Source: Spirochaetaceae bacterium UBA5556
GTDB taxonomy: Bacteria > Spirochaetota > Spirochaetia > Treponematales > Rectinemataceae
NCBI GenBank assembly: GCA_002425765.1
Contig: DIMW01000015.1
Location: 62,001-126,000, forward strand
Length of the DNA: 64,000 bases
Reading direction: 5' to 3'
The notes under the pieces were generated by a model. That model did not search any database. It was not told the origin of the DNA and was given only the letters and a program-made list of their open reading frames with translations. The position numbers and the translations under genes are program-made. Every line of letters starts with the position of its first letter. The stretch's first letter is position 1. Shown here piece by piece: positions 32,533 through 41,105 of this stretch.

Positions 32533-33609
32533 ATGCATGAATTTCGCAGCGTCGCTTTGGACGATAGAGCAGGAGCGCTTGTGATTCTGGACCAGACGCG
32601 CCTTCCGGGCGAAGTGGTGTATCTCCGGTTGTCGCGCCTGGAAGACATCTGGGAAGCGATTAAGAACCTTCGGGTGAGGGGCGCCCCCGCGATCGGCATT
32701 GCTGCGGCATACGGGATATATCTTGCTGTTCGAAACAGCGGGGTTGGGGCTCCCGAAGAGGCTGTGGCACTTTTTAAACACGCGAAGCAGTACCTTGAGA
32801 CTTCAAGGCCGACCGCGGTCAATCTCTTCTGGGCCTTGAACCGCATGGAAGAGCGCCTGGCCGCTGCATCCCGGGCGGAATCGCGCTCCGCCTCAAGCTC
32901 CGCTTCAGTGGGGAACCTCTTTAGCGCCCTTAAAGAGGAGGCCGATTCGATCCGCGATGAAGATGCCCGCATGTGCCGTGCGATTGGCGGGCACGGCCTT
33001 TCTCTTCTGCAGAGAGGCTGGGGCCTTCTCACGCACTGCAATGCCGGCGCGCTCGCCACGTCGGAGTTTGGCACGGCGCTCGCCCCCATTTATCTTGGCG
33101 ATCAGCGCGGGTATCATTTTAGGGTCTTTGCGGACGAGACACGGCCTCTCCTGCAGGGCGCGAGGCTTACGGCCTGGGAGCTGTCCGAGGCGGGAGTCGA
33201 CGTGACGCTCATCTGTGACAACATGGCCGCGACGGTGATGAAGAAAGGGCTGGTGCAGGCGGTGCTCGTCGGCTGCGACAGAGTGGCGGCCAACGGAGAC
33301 ACCGCGAATAAAATTGGTACGCTTGGGGTGGCGATTCTTGCGAAGCGCTATGGAATTCCGTTCTATGTTCTTGGGCCGAGCTCGACGATAGATTTGGCGT
33401 GCCCAAACGGTGCCTCTATTGCCATTGAGGAGCGTCCGGGCGACGAGATCACCACAAAGTGGTATGCCTCACCCCTGGCGCCGGAGCATATAAAGACCTT
33501 CAACCCGGCCTTTGATGTGACCGACGCGCCGCTCATCACCGCGATTATTACAGAGAATGGAATTGCCCGTCCTCCTTTTGAAAGGTCGCTCGCAGAGTTT
33601 GCACGCTGA
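32533..33609 (+). CDS. mtnA: S-methyl-5-thioribose-1-phosphate isomerase
   Basis: Isomerises methylthioribose 1-phosphate to the ribulose form in methionine salvage or in related 5-deoxyribose disposal routes. It is a 358-residue eIF2B-alpha-type fold: VRGAPAIGIAAAYGIY, the catalytic-Cys region LTHCNAGALATSEFGTALAPIY, the conserved Asp in VGCDRVAANGDTANKIGT, and FYVLGPSSTIDL. A Ser/Ala/Arg-rich insertion around residues 112-128 is unusual. AAGGA lies 8 bases before ATG. It stands alone with no other methionine-salvage gene adjacent, so which pathway it serves is open. Confidence 0.92.
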   Translation: MHEFRSVALDDRAGALVILDQTRLPGEVVYLRLSRLEDIWEAIKNLRVRGAPAIGIAAAYGIYLAVRNSGVGAPEEAVALFKHAKQYLETSRPTAVNLFWALNRMEERLAAASRAESRSASSSASVGNLFSALKEEADSIRDEDARMCRAIGGHGLSLLQRGWGLLTHCNAGALATSEFGTALAPIYLGDQRGYHFRVFADETRPLLQGARLTAWELSEAGVDVTLICDNMAATVMKKGLVQAVLVGCDRVAANGDTANKIGTLGVAILAKRYGIPFYVLGPSSTIDLACPNGASIAIEERPGDEITTKWYASPLAPEHIKTFNPAFDVTDAPLITAIITENGIARPPFERSLAEFAR

Positions 33610-33651
33610 GAAAGACGGCAAGGTCCCGCTGGCCGCCCGCCGGGAGACATC

Positions 33652-34248
33652 CTATGTGTTTTCCTGCACCTTGTGGATGTCCACATTTCCCTTGAGCTCG
33701 CCCCCTTCCTGAATCGCAAGTGCCCCTGATTTGATGTTGCCGTCGATGACCGCATTGGCGTTGAGTCGCACAACGCTTGCGGCATTCAGATTGCCGGTGA
33801 TCTTGCTGTCTACCATGATTCTTTCGGCAATGATATTGCCGTTCACGCTAGCACCCTGCGCTATTTCGACAATCGATTTTGCCACAATGTCCCCGCTGAT
33901 CGAGCCCGATAGAAGTTGAAACGACCGCGCATTGACATTGCCCTCGATGCGCCCGGAGACAACCATGTCGTTCTCGCAGGTGACATCTCCAAGGATGGTG
34001 CCGAAGACATTGATATTTGAGGCGCTGGAGATAGATCCCTTGATGACCATATCCGCGGTGATGGTAGCCTCTGGTGTTTGGCGGGGCGATGGCGCCGAGT
34101 TCGCGTTCAGACTTGCGAGGTGAGCCGCAGAAGGCTGGGGATCGAATTCGGGGGCAATTTCCGATTGCGACACATCCAGGCCCTGATCATCTGATTTCCC
34201 GTGCAAAAGCTCGTCAAAAGCCTTTGTCAGATTACTCTTCTCTTTCAC
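33652..34248 (-). CDS. Bactofilin family cytoskeletal protein
   Basis: A 198-residue bactofilin: a disordered N-terminal arm (about 1-62, polar and Pro/Ser-rich), then a right-handed beta-helix core of repeating short strands (DMVIKGSISSASNINVFGTI, VVSGRIEGNVNARSF, VNGNIIAERIMVDSKI, NAVIDGNIKSGALAI) and a short C-terminal tail. Bactofilins polymerise at the inner membrane and help shape the cell or position cell-wall enzymes. It follows the polysaccharide deacetylase gene by 11 bases on the same strand, which fits an envelope role. Confidence 0.92.
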   Translation of the reverse strand: MKEKSNLTKAFDELLHGKSDDQGLDVSQSEIAPEFDPQPSAAHLASLNANSAPSPRQTPEATITADMVIKGSISSASNINVFGTILGDVTCENDMVVSGRIEGNVNARSFQLLSGSISGDIVAKSIVEIAQGASVNGNIIAERIMVDSKITGNLNAASVVRLNANAVIDGNIKSGALAIQEGGELKGNVDIHKVQENT

Positions 34249-34259
34249 TTTCGTCCTCC

Positions 34260-35162
34260 TTATCCTTCCGGGTAAACGAACATAGGCGGCCGCACGGTGT
34301 TGTCCAATGCGCCAAAAGAATATCCTTCCGCCTTCAGTTTCTCGATAATCCTGGGCAATGCCTGGACGAGCTCGTTGTTGCCATTGTCGTGCATCAGCAC
34401 GAAGGCGGGCCCCCAGCAGAGTTTGACGCCATTGATCACATTCTCGATCATTGAATCGGAGGTCGCGTCCTTTAACGTATCCCCGGCACTTACATTCCAG
34501 TCGCAGTAGATAAACCCCCGCCGCAAGACTTCGGCACAGAGCGACTGATAGAGTTTTAAGTTATATGTGTTGATGCTTCCGCCGGGGAAACGTAAAATGG
34601 TAGGGCTTATACCCGTGATGTTCTTCACGTAGAGATAATTCTTGTTAAGGTCCTCTATGAAATTTCCGACGGATTCATAGATGAGCGGGTACTGGTGCGT
34701 ATAGGAATGCATGCCTATGGTATGCCCTTCCTTCGCGATGCGCCTGAGCCAGGACGTGGCGAACAGGCTCGATTTGCCATTCACGAAGAATGTGGCCTTG
34801 ATGCCCTGATTCTTGAGCACATCGAGAATAGCCGGTGTCGATGTCGAAGGGCCGTCATCGAAGGTCAGGAAAATAGTTTTCGGGTCAACCAGGTCGTCAT
34901 TAAATCCGGTGAAATTTGCGCTGAGCTCTGGATATAAAAGCTGATACGAGAGAAGGGGATGTTTCCGTACAATCGAAGCCGCATCGTAAGAGTTCGTGCC
35001 AACACTAATTGCGTCATCTCCATTGGGAGGGTTGGCTTCAATTTCATGCTTCAGTCGTGCGTTCTCCATTGCGAGGAGTACCAATCCCGTAACGGGGACT
35101 ATGATGAAAAGTATAATCCCCGCGATAATGAGGCGCTTCCAGAACGTAATACTTTTCTTCAT
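34260..35162 (-). CDS. Membrane-anchored polysaccharide deacetylase (NodB domain)
   Basis: A 300-residue protein with an N-terminal membrane anchor (about 10-32) and a periplasmic NodB-type carbohydrate esterase 4 domain. Motif 1 is FLTFDDGPSTSTPAI, motif 2 is HSYTH (metal-binding histidines) and motif 3 is RFPGGS; motif 5 is probably LMHDN. Metal-dependent removal of N-acetyl groups from peptidoglycan or another envelope glycan is the family function. It is encoded between a radical SAM gene and the bactofilin, on the same strand as both. Confidence 0.9.
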   Translation of the reverse strand: MKKSITFWKRLIIAGIILFIIVPVTGLVLLAMENARLKHEIEANPPNGDDAISVGTNSYDAASIVRKHPLLSYQLLYPELSANFTGFNDDLVDPKTIFLTFDDGPSTSTPAILDVLKNQGIKATFFVNGKSSLFATSWLRRIAKEGHTIGMHSYTHQYPLIYESVGNFIEDLNKNYLYVKNITGISPTILRFPGGSINTYNLKLYQSLCAEVLRRGFIYCDWNVSAGDTLKDATSDSMIENVINGVKLCWGPAFVLMHDNGNNELVQALPRIIEKLKAEGYSFGALDNTVRPPMFVYPEG

Positions 35163-35227
35163 GCCATGTTGCCTTTTCTAATGTATTTTGTGGTATTAAA
35201 GTGATAAAGTCAACTTTGATTTACTTT

Positions 35228-36568
35228 TTAAGAACGAAAGTCCAGTTCTTGGTTGACAGGGGGAGGGGGCGCTTCCTTTTCTCTGAGGAATTCGCGGAGT
35301 ATTTCTGGATGATCAAGCGTGCAATTCTGGGGTGCGCCCAATAAGAATTGTAAATCCTCTGAAGGGGCTTTCCCATGCAGTGTTATGAACCAGGAAGCAT
35401 ATTTGAGTCGAATGCGCAGCTTCCGTAGCGACGAAGAGTTCAGCCGGCCGGCCTTTCGTAACTCTAGAATTCTGCGCGCCGAATTGGGACCGATACCTGG
35501 CACGCGCACGAGCCGCGTGAAATCCGCAGTCATGAGCTCCACCGGGAAACAGCCGACATTGCGCAGAGCCCATGAGGTTTTGGGGTCAAGCTCCTGGTCG
35601 AGAGATTCGCGCGACTCAAACAGTTCCATCGGCTCGAAACCGTACCAGCGGAAGAGCATGTCCGCCTGATATAGGCGAAATTCTCGCCTATACGGCGGCA
35701 CGTCGGGGTGGGGCAGCGAAGAGTCTGTTCCCTCGGGACGGAATGCGGAATAATAGACTCGGCGCACGTTGAAACTTTTATAGAGGTGCTGGGCAAGCTC
35801 AAGAATAACGGAATCCGATTCTGGGCTGGCCCCGACGATGAGCTGGGTCGTCTGCCCGGCGGACATAGCGGAGAAAGAGTCAGATGGCGCTCCTTTGGCC
35901 TTTTTTTCGGTAAGTTCACGAAGTTGATTGGAAATAGTGGTCATCGGTGCGAGAATCGCATCGGCGCTCTTGTCCGGGGCGATGCGGAGAAGGCTCTCTT
36001 CGCTCGGCAGCTCGATGTTTACGGATACCCGTGTCGCATAGCGCATCGCAAGTCGCACGAGCTCGGGCGAGGCGCCGGGAATGACCTTGAGGTGAAGATA
36101 CCCACGGTATCCGTATCGCTCGCGCAGGCTGCGCGCCATCCAGATGAGCCGGTCCATCGTGTCGTCTGGTGTCCCCAGAACTCCCGAAGAGATAAACGCG
36201 CCGTGAATCACGCCCCTGGCGTCGAAGTCGGCGATGGTCCGGGCCAGCTCCTCTGGTTGAAAGGAGGCGCGATGCACATTGGCCGAACGACGGTTTACGC
36301 AGTATGCACAGTTGTAGGTGCAGGTATTCGACAACAATACTTTTAGGATGGGCACGCTTCCCCCTCCCAATCTCTTCAGCCTGCAAATACCGTACGCTGC
36401 CTCCTCTCTTACCTGGGGTGTCTGGGAAGGAGTCGCCACCTCAGGCTCGCCTTTCACGGCGCTCTCTCCGACCCGAGTTTGCCCGCATGACTCTATGCGG
36501 GGACTTGGGGCCGCGGCATCCCAGTCCGCTGCCTCTGAGAGAATTCGAAGTGTGTCGAGACGGTCCAT
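35228..36568 (-). CDS. Radical SAM protein with helix-hairpin-helix, putative DNA modification/repair
   Basis: A 446-residue protein of the 'putative DNA modification/repair radical SAM' family. N-terminal MDRLDTLRILSEAADWDAAA matches the family start. The radical SAM cluster is CTYNCAYC (CX3CX2C) near residue 93, and a C-terminal helix-hairpin-helix reads VRVPGIGPNSARRILELRK. In many genomes the partner is a DUF4130 (uracil-DNA-glycosylase-like) gene; none lies adjacent here. A Pro/Ser/Glu-rich insertion of about 40 residues follows the N-terminus. A promoter lies so close to the ATG that the message may be nearly leaderless. Confidence 0.85.
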   Translation of the reverse strand: MDRLDTLRILSEAADWDAAAPSPRIESCGQTRVGESAVKGEPEVATPSQTPQVREEAAYGICRLKRLGGGSVPILKVLLSNTCTYNCAYCVNRRSANVHRASFQPEELARTIADFDARGVIHGAFISSGVLGTPDDTMDRLIWMARSLRERYGYRGYLHLKVIPGASPELVRLAMRYATRVSVNIELPSEESLLRIAPDKSADAILAPMTTISNQLRELTEKKAKGAPSDSFSAMSAGQTTQLIVGASPESDSVILELAQHLYKSFNVRRVYYSAFRPEGTDSSLPHPDVPPYRREFRLYQADMLFRWYGFEPMELFESRESLDQELDPKTSWALRNVGCFPVELMTADFTRLVRVPGIGPNSARRILELRKAGRLNSSSLRKLRIRLKYASWFITLHGKAPSEDLQFLLGAPQNCTLDHPEILREFLREKEAPPPPVNQELDFRS

Positions 36569-36580
36569 ATACTATACAAA

Positions 36581-36610
36581 AGTGTAGTTCAGCCTGCGCC
36601 TCCCTGTCAA
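36581..36610 (-). promoter_or_regulatory. Promoter of the radical SAM gene
   Basis: Minus strand TTGACA (36605-36610), 18-base spacer, TACACT (36581-36586). The predicted start lies about 6 bases before the ATG at 36568, and no ribosome-binding site is present. Confidence 0.55.
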
Positions 36611-36760
36611 TTGGCGCGAGATCATCTTTGATATGAAGGCAATCGATCGCTCTCTCCGGCAGAGATGTCGAACGGCATAGCAGAGACAAGAGGGTTAAAA
36701 AATTTTTGTCGCCAAAGATTTCTGAACATAACTTTTTATTGTTTCGAATGAATCTTTTTA

Positions 36761-36789
36761 TTGACATAATGGAAACGCTATATTATGAT
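36761..36789 (+). promoter_or_regulatory. Strong promoter of the first glycyl radical enzyme operon
   Basis: Plus strand TTGACA (36761-36766), 17-base spacer, TATGAT (36784-36789), the best promoter match in the window. The predicted transcription start is at about 36796, only 2-3 bases before the activase ATG at 36799. A GTTTCG upstream (36741-36746) and GGAAACG in the spacer (36771-36777) form a loose inverted pair resembling the GAAAC elements near the DeoR gene. Confidence 0.65.
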
Positions 36790-36798
36790 TTATTTGCA

Positions 36799-37701
36799 AT
36801 GATATTCGATATACAGAGATTTTCAACTCACGATGGCCCTGGTATTAGAACTATCGTTTTTCTTAAGGGCTGTTCTCTCCGCTGCACGTGGTGTGCCAAC
36901 CCGGAAAGCCAATCTGAAGAGCCTGAAATTCTTTTTTCAAGCAAAAGGTGTATAGGATGCAGGTCATGCTTGGCGCCGCAGTTTGGTGGAGCCATGCAGG
37001 CCCATGCTGGCCAAGTGATTCCCGACAGGGCCAAGTCTGTACCATTGGTACTTGCGGGAGTTTGCCCTTCCCTCGCCATTCGTGTGGCAGGAAAGCATAT
37101 CGAAATCGACGACCTGATGACGCAACTTGTCTGTGATCAGCCCTATTTTACAAAAAGCGGTGGAGGCGTGACATTTTCGGGCGGCGAACCTCTCAATCAA
37201 CCTGAATTCGTCGCCGAGTGTGTGACACGGCTGGCGGATGTAGGCATCAGTTCCGCGATCGAGACCTGTCTGGCGGTCGAACGGAAGAACGTCGAACTTC
37301 TGCTCCCGCTTCCTGTCTACTGGCTGGTCGATGTGAAGCATGTCGACGAAGAGAAGTTTCTACAGGAGACGGGAGGGCATGTGGAAGACGTGCTCTCAAA
37401 CATTGCCTTGGTAGCCCGCTCCGCGCGCTCTATCACTTTCCGCATTCCTCTGATTCCCGGCTTCAATCATTCCGATGAAGACCGAAAACGTATTTTTGAT
37501 TTTATCGCCTCGCTCGAACGAGCCGAGGATGGTCCACCGAGAGTCGATATCCTGCCTTGTCACGACCTGGCCGCCGGAAAATATATGCAGCTTGGCAGGC
37601 CAAACCCTTTCAAGGCCATTCCGAGGCCAAGCGACCACCTGGTGAATGAGTGGAAATCGGAAGCGAAGCGTTATGGCTTCACAACGGACATAGGGGGTTG
37701 A
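36799..37701 (+). CDS. Glycyl radical enzyme activase 1 (radical SAM, PflA family)
   Basis: Installs the glycyl radical on the enzyme encoded next. It has 300 residues: MIFDIQRFSTHDGPGIRTIV, the radical SAM motif CSLRCTWC (CX3CX2C), then a ferredoxin-like insert with only CIGCRSC plus one later Cys (VCPS), enough for one extra [4Fe-4S] cluster, and SGGGVTFSGGEPL (SAM-binding GGE). The second activase in the window has two complete ferredoxin clusters. The start at 36799 is chosen because homology begins there and the promoter -10 box lies just upstream; earlier in-frame ATGs lie upstream of the predicted transcription start. Three bases separate it from the radical enzyme gene. Confidence 0.88.
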   Translation: MIFDIQRFSTHDGPGIRTIVFLKGCSLRCTWCANPESQSEEPEILFSSKRCIGCRSCLAPQFGGAMQAHAGQVIPDRAKSVPLVLAGVCPSLAIRVAGKHIEIDDLMTQLVCDQPYFTKSGGGVTFSGGEPLNQPEFVAECVTRLADVGISSAIETCLAVERKNVELLLPLPVYWLVDVKHVDEEKFLQETGGHVEDVLSNIALVARSARSITFRIPLIPGFNHSDEDRKRIFDFIASLERAEDGPPRVDILPCHDLAAGKYMQLGRPNPFKAIPRPSDHLVNEWKSEAKRYGFTTDIGG

Positions 37702-37704
37702 ACC

Positions 37705-40092
37705 ATGACCGGACGACTGGCGAAGGCCAAGGAAAGGATGCTTTCGACAAGACCTTCCATTTGTATTGAACGCGCCAGGATTTACACACAAGTATATCGC
37801 GACCATGCAGAGTTGCCGGTCGTAAAGCGCCGCAGCATGGCCCTCAGGCGGACGCTTCAGGAAATGACTATTTACATCGAGCCAGATGACATCATCGTCG
37901 GCAATCACTCTTCTCGGCCGAAGGCGGCCCCCATTTTCCCCGAATATGCCGTGGGATGGATAATCGCGGAGATCGATGATATCGATAAGCGCGAGGCCGA
38001 GGCGTATCAGGCAACCCCGGAGATAAAGGCTGAACTCAAGGAAATCTGTGCTTTCTGGAAAGGTAAGACCTTGCAGGAACGATGCCACGCGCTCATGACG
38101 CCCGAGATGGAAGAGATCCATCAGACCAAGATCATCAAGGCGGAAGGCAACATGACTTCGGGCGATGGTCACGTCGCCGCCAATCTAAGGCGCATACTTG
38201 AGCTCGGCATCGGTGGCTATGGGAAGCTGGTCGAGGAAGCGCTGGCTAAGGTCGATTGCTCTGTCTATGAAGACTTGAAGAAGTATCACCTTTACCAAGC
38301 CATGCTCGAATCATTGGCAGGCTTTTCCAGCTATATCTCCCGCTTTGTTGAACTTGCGACCAGGATGGCGGAAACCGAAGCCGACCCCGGGCGCAAGGCT
38401 GAGCTTGAGACGATCGGCGCAACCTGCGCGGCCATTGTGAACGATCCGCCCACGACATTCCGCGAAGCCCTCCAGCTCTGTTATTTCATCCAGGTTGTGC
38501 TGCAGATAGAGTCGAACGGACATTCGATGTCCTTTGGCCGACTCGACCAATACCTTGGTCCCTTCTACGATCGCGACCTCGTCTCCGGAGTCATCGATCG
38601 GGAGACGGCGAAAGAACTGCTTTCGGCGACCTGGCTCAAGCTGACCACTATCAAGAAAGTGAGGTCTTCCTCTCACACTCGGAGTTCGGCGGGGGGACCT
38701 CTCTACCAGAACGTTACCATCGGCGGGGTTGACCGTGAAGGGCACGATGCCGTCAATCCAATGAGCTACCTGATACTCGAATCGGTGGGCGATATGAAGC
38801 TTACGCAGCCCAACCTGTCGGTCCGTTATCACAAGAACATGACGTCGGAATTCATGGCTGCGGTGATCGCGGTCATCGAGAAGGGGTTCGGCATGCCCGC
38901 GTTCAACAACGACGAAGTGGTTATTCCCGGCATGCTGCGCCTCGGAGTTTCTCTTGAGGACGCGCGCGATTATTCAGCCATAGGCTGCGTCGAAGTGGCG
39001 GTGCCTGGCAAGTGGGGATATCGCACTACGGGTATGAGTTTCCTCAATTTTATGCGCGTATTTATGGCCACTCTGTACGACGGCCGCGATCCTGAGACCG
39101 GTAAGGCATTCCTTCCGGGCACGGGCCGCCTCGAGGATTTCAAATCATTCGATGAGCTCATGCAGGCGTGGAAGCGCCAAGTTCAGTTCTACGCGCGAGC
39201 CTCGGTCGCGATCGACGTAGCCGTCGATACTGGACTCGAGGAGCTCGTGCCTGACGTCCTCTGTTCCACCTTCACCGACGACTGCATCGGCAGGGGCAAA
39301 CACATCAAAGAGGGAGGCGCCCTGTACGACTGGGTCTCCGGACTCCAGGTCGGCATCGCGAATCTCGGCAACTCGCTGGCGGCAATCAAGAAATTTGTCT
39401 TCGATGAAAAGGCAGTGGATCCAAAGGCCCTGCTTCATGCCCTCGAAACCGATTTTGCCGGGCCTGATGGAGAGGCGCTCAGACTCCGGCTCTTGAACAG
39501 CGCGCCAAAATTCGGCAATGGCAATGACGAGGTCGACAGACTCGTCGTGGAAGCGTATGGCTATTTTACCGAGGAGATCGAGAAGCATCACAACACTCGT
39601 TACGGCCGGGGACCTATCGGGGGTGGTTACTACCCCGGCACGTCGAGTATTTCCGCAAATGTGCCTGCCGGTTCTGAAGTCGGCGCTACCCCCGATGGCC
39701 GACACGCCAGGACGCCCCTTGCGGAAGGATGCTCACCTTCGGGCGGAACCGATGTATTGGGCCCGACCGCGGTGTTTAATTCCATAGCCAAGCTGCCCGC
39801 GGAGCGGATCTTCGGCGGTATCCTGCTTAACCAGAAGCTCTCGCCCAGCGTCATCGCCAAGAAAGAGGACAAGCTGAAACTGGAAAACCTCCTCCGGACC
39901 TTCTTCGATGATCTCAAGGGCTGGCATGTTCAGTACAACATTGTGTCCAGGGACACCCTCATCGCGGCGAAAAAAGACCCCGAGCGCTATCGGGACCTAG
40001 TCGTACGCGTCGCGGGGTATTCCGCATATTTCAGGGACCTCCCACAGGACACCCAGGATGATATCATTGCTCGTACTGAGCATACCCTGTAA
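37705..40092 (+). CDS. Glycyl radical enzyme 1, dehydratase/lyase type
   Basis: A 795-residue glycyl radical enzyme of the pyruvate formate-lyase superfamily. The active-site loop is AIGCVEVAVPGK with C428 and E430: a single Cys followed by Glu as in dehydratases (glycerol, propanediol, hydroxyproline), without the Cys-Cys pair of true formate acetyltransferases. The glycyl radical motif RVAGYSAYF has G771, 24 residues from the C-terminus. Other family blocks are YQNVTIGGVDREGHDAVNPMSYL and VDDC-like FTDDCIGRGKHIKEGGALYDW. The residues after C428/E430 do not match any subfamily I can name, so the substrate is unassigned. It sits between its activase and a ROK kinase and is transcribed with them. 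Confidence 0.88.
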   Translation: MTGRLAKAKERMLSTRPSICIERARIYTQVYRDHAELPVVKRRSMALRRTLQEMTIYIEPDDIIVGNHSSRPKAAPIFPEYAVGWIIAEIDDIDKREAEAYQATPEIKAELKEICAFWKGKTLQERCHALMTPEMEEIHQTKIIKAEGNMTSGDGHVAANLRRILELGIGGYGKLVEEALAKVDCSVYEDLKKYHLYQAMLESLAGFSSYISRFVELATRMAETEADPGRKAELETIGATCAAIVNDPPTTFREALQLCYFIQVVLQIESNGHSMSFGRLDQYLGPFYDRDLVSGVIDRETAKELLSATWLKLTTIKKVRSSSHTRSSAGGPLYQNVTIGGVDREGHDAVNPMSYLILESVGDMKLTQPNLSVRYHKNMTSEFMAAVIAVIEKGFGMPAFNNDEVVIPGMLRLGVSLEDARDYSAIGCVEVAVPGKWGYRTTGMSFLNFMRVFMATLYDGRDPETGKAFLPGTGRLEDFKSFDELMQAWKRQVQFYARASVAIDVAVDTGLEELVPDVLCSTFTDDCIGRGKHIKEGGALYDWVSGLQVGIANLGNSLAAIKKFVFDEKAVDPKALLHALETDFAGPDGEALRLRLLNSAPKFGNGNDEVDRLVVEAYGYFTEEIEKHHNTRYGRGPIGGGYYPGTSSISANVPAGSEVGATPDGRHARTPLAEGCSPSGGTDVLGPTAVFNSIAKLPAERIFGGILLNQKLSPSVIAKKEDKLKLENLLRTFFDDLKGWHVQYNIVSRDTLIAAKKDPERYRDLVVRVAGYSAYFRDLPQDTQDDIIARTEHTL

Positions 40093-40107
40093 CGCGAGGT
40101 GATCGAC

Positions 40108-41070
40108 ATGTATTATGCGGGAATCGACCTGGGAGGAACGAAACTCAGCGCTGGTTTGGTGACAGAGACAGGAGAGGTCGCGGCGGAAGTGGTCACGTAC
40201 GACCATTGTACCGGCGATGAACAAGAGATCATCAACTGCATGGTTCGCAACATCGACAAGGCGCTGTCGCGCGTCCACGCCGGACGCTCCGATATCAGAG
40301 GTGTCGGCGTGCTGTTCCCCGGGCATGTCCGCTGGCCGGAAGGCATTACGCTCACCACCTCGAACCTCCCCACCTTGAGAAATTATCCTTTAAAAGATGC
40401 TTTATCCGCTGCTCTCAATCTACCGGTAGTGGTCGATAATGATGCGAATGTGCAGACTCTTGGTGAGTATAAATACGGTGCCGGGCGCGGCTGCCGCCAC
40501 ATGGTCTTTCTCACCGTATCCACGGGGGTGGGTGGCGGCATTATCATCGACGGTCACCTTTACAGGGGAGCCACGGGAACCGCCGGTGAGTTCGGCCATA
40601 TGATCGTCGAGGCCTCAAGCTCGGTAACATGTCCCTGTGGAAACCATGGATGCCTCATGGCGATGGTTTCTGGTCTCGCATTGCGGCAGACCGCCAAGCG
40701 AACATCCGATCAGTTTGTCCATGAAGGCAAGCCCTTCGAGCTGCCAAGCGGATGCCTCGACATCGATGATCTCGATGGCCACATGCTTTCGAAGGGAGCG
40801 ATGGAATCGAATGAATTATGCCAGTCGATCATCAAAGAATTCGGGACATATATCGGGATCGGAATCTATAACGTGTTCCAGGTGCTCAACCCTGAACGTG
40901 TTGTTCTGGGTGGAGGTCTGATGAATCTTCCCGATCTCTTCTTTAAAACCGTGCAATCCGTGTTCTTGGACAAGGCAAAGGCGATGATGTATGACAGGCT
41001 CGACATTCGGAGGGGAGAATTAGGAGGACAGGCGGGAATCCTCGGAGCCTCCGTACTGTTCGATGCATGA
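40108..41070 (+). CDS. ROK family sugar kinase
   Basis: A 320-residue cytoplasmic kinase. N-terminal YYAGIDLGGTKLSAGLV is the ATP phosphate-binding loop. VVDNDANVQTLGEY carries the catalytic Asp, and TVSTGVGGGIIIDGHLYRGATGTAGEFGHM is followed by the ROK zinc motif CPCGNHGC. All key residues are present, so it should be an active hexose-type kinase and not a NagC-like repressor (no HTH domain). The ATG at 40108 has GAGGTGAT 7 bases upstream; GTG at 40099 is less likely. It is the last gene of the first glycyl radical enzyme unit and converges on the DeoR gene. It probably phosphorylates the imported or processed sugar. Confidence 0.9.
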   Translation: MYYAGIDLGGTKLSAGLVTETGEVAAEVVTYDHCTGDEQEIINCMVRNIDKALSRVHAGRSDIRGVGVLFPGHVRWPEGITLTTSNLPTLRNYPLKDALSAALNLPVVVDNDANVQTLGEYKYGAGRGCRHMVFLTVSTGVGGGIIIDGHLYRGATGTAGEFGHMIVEASSSVTCPCGNHGCLMAMVSGLALRQTAKRTSDQFVHEGKPFELPSGCLDIDDLDGHMLSKGAMESNELCQSIIKEFGTYIGIGIYNVFQVLNPERVVLGGGLMNLPDLFFKTVQSVFLDKAKAMMYDRLDIRRGELGGQAGILGASVLFDA

Positions 41071-41081
41071 AAGGAGACCTC

Positions 41082-41105
41082 ATGAAAGGGTTTCGGTTTA
41101 GATAA
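41082..41105 (+). other. Vestigial 7-codon frame with a perfect ribosome-binding site
   Basis: AAAGGAG lies 5 bases before an ATG that opens MKGFRFR and then stops. The frame overlaps the 3' end of the DeoR gene on the other strand. It looks like the truncated beginning of a gene that once followed the ROK kinase; it may equally be a chance site. Confidence 0.3.
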
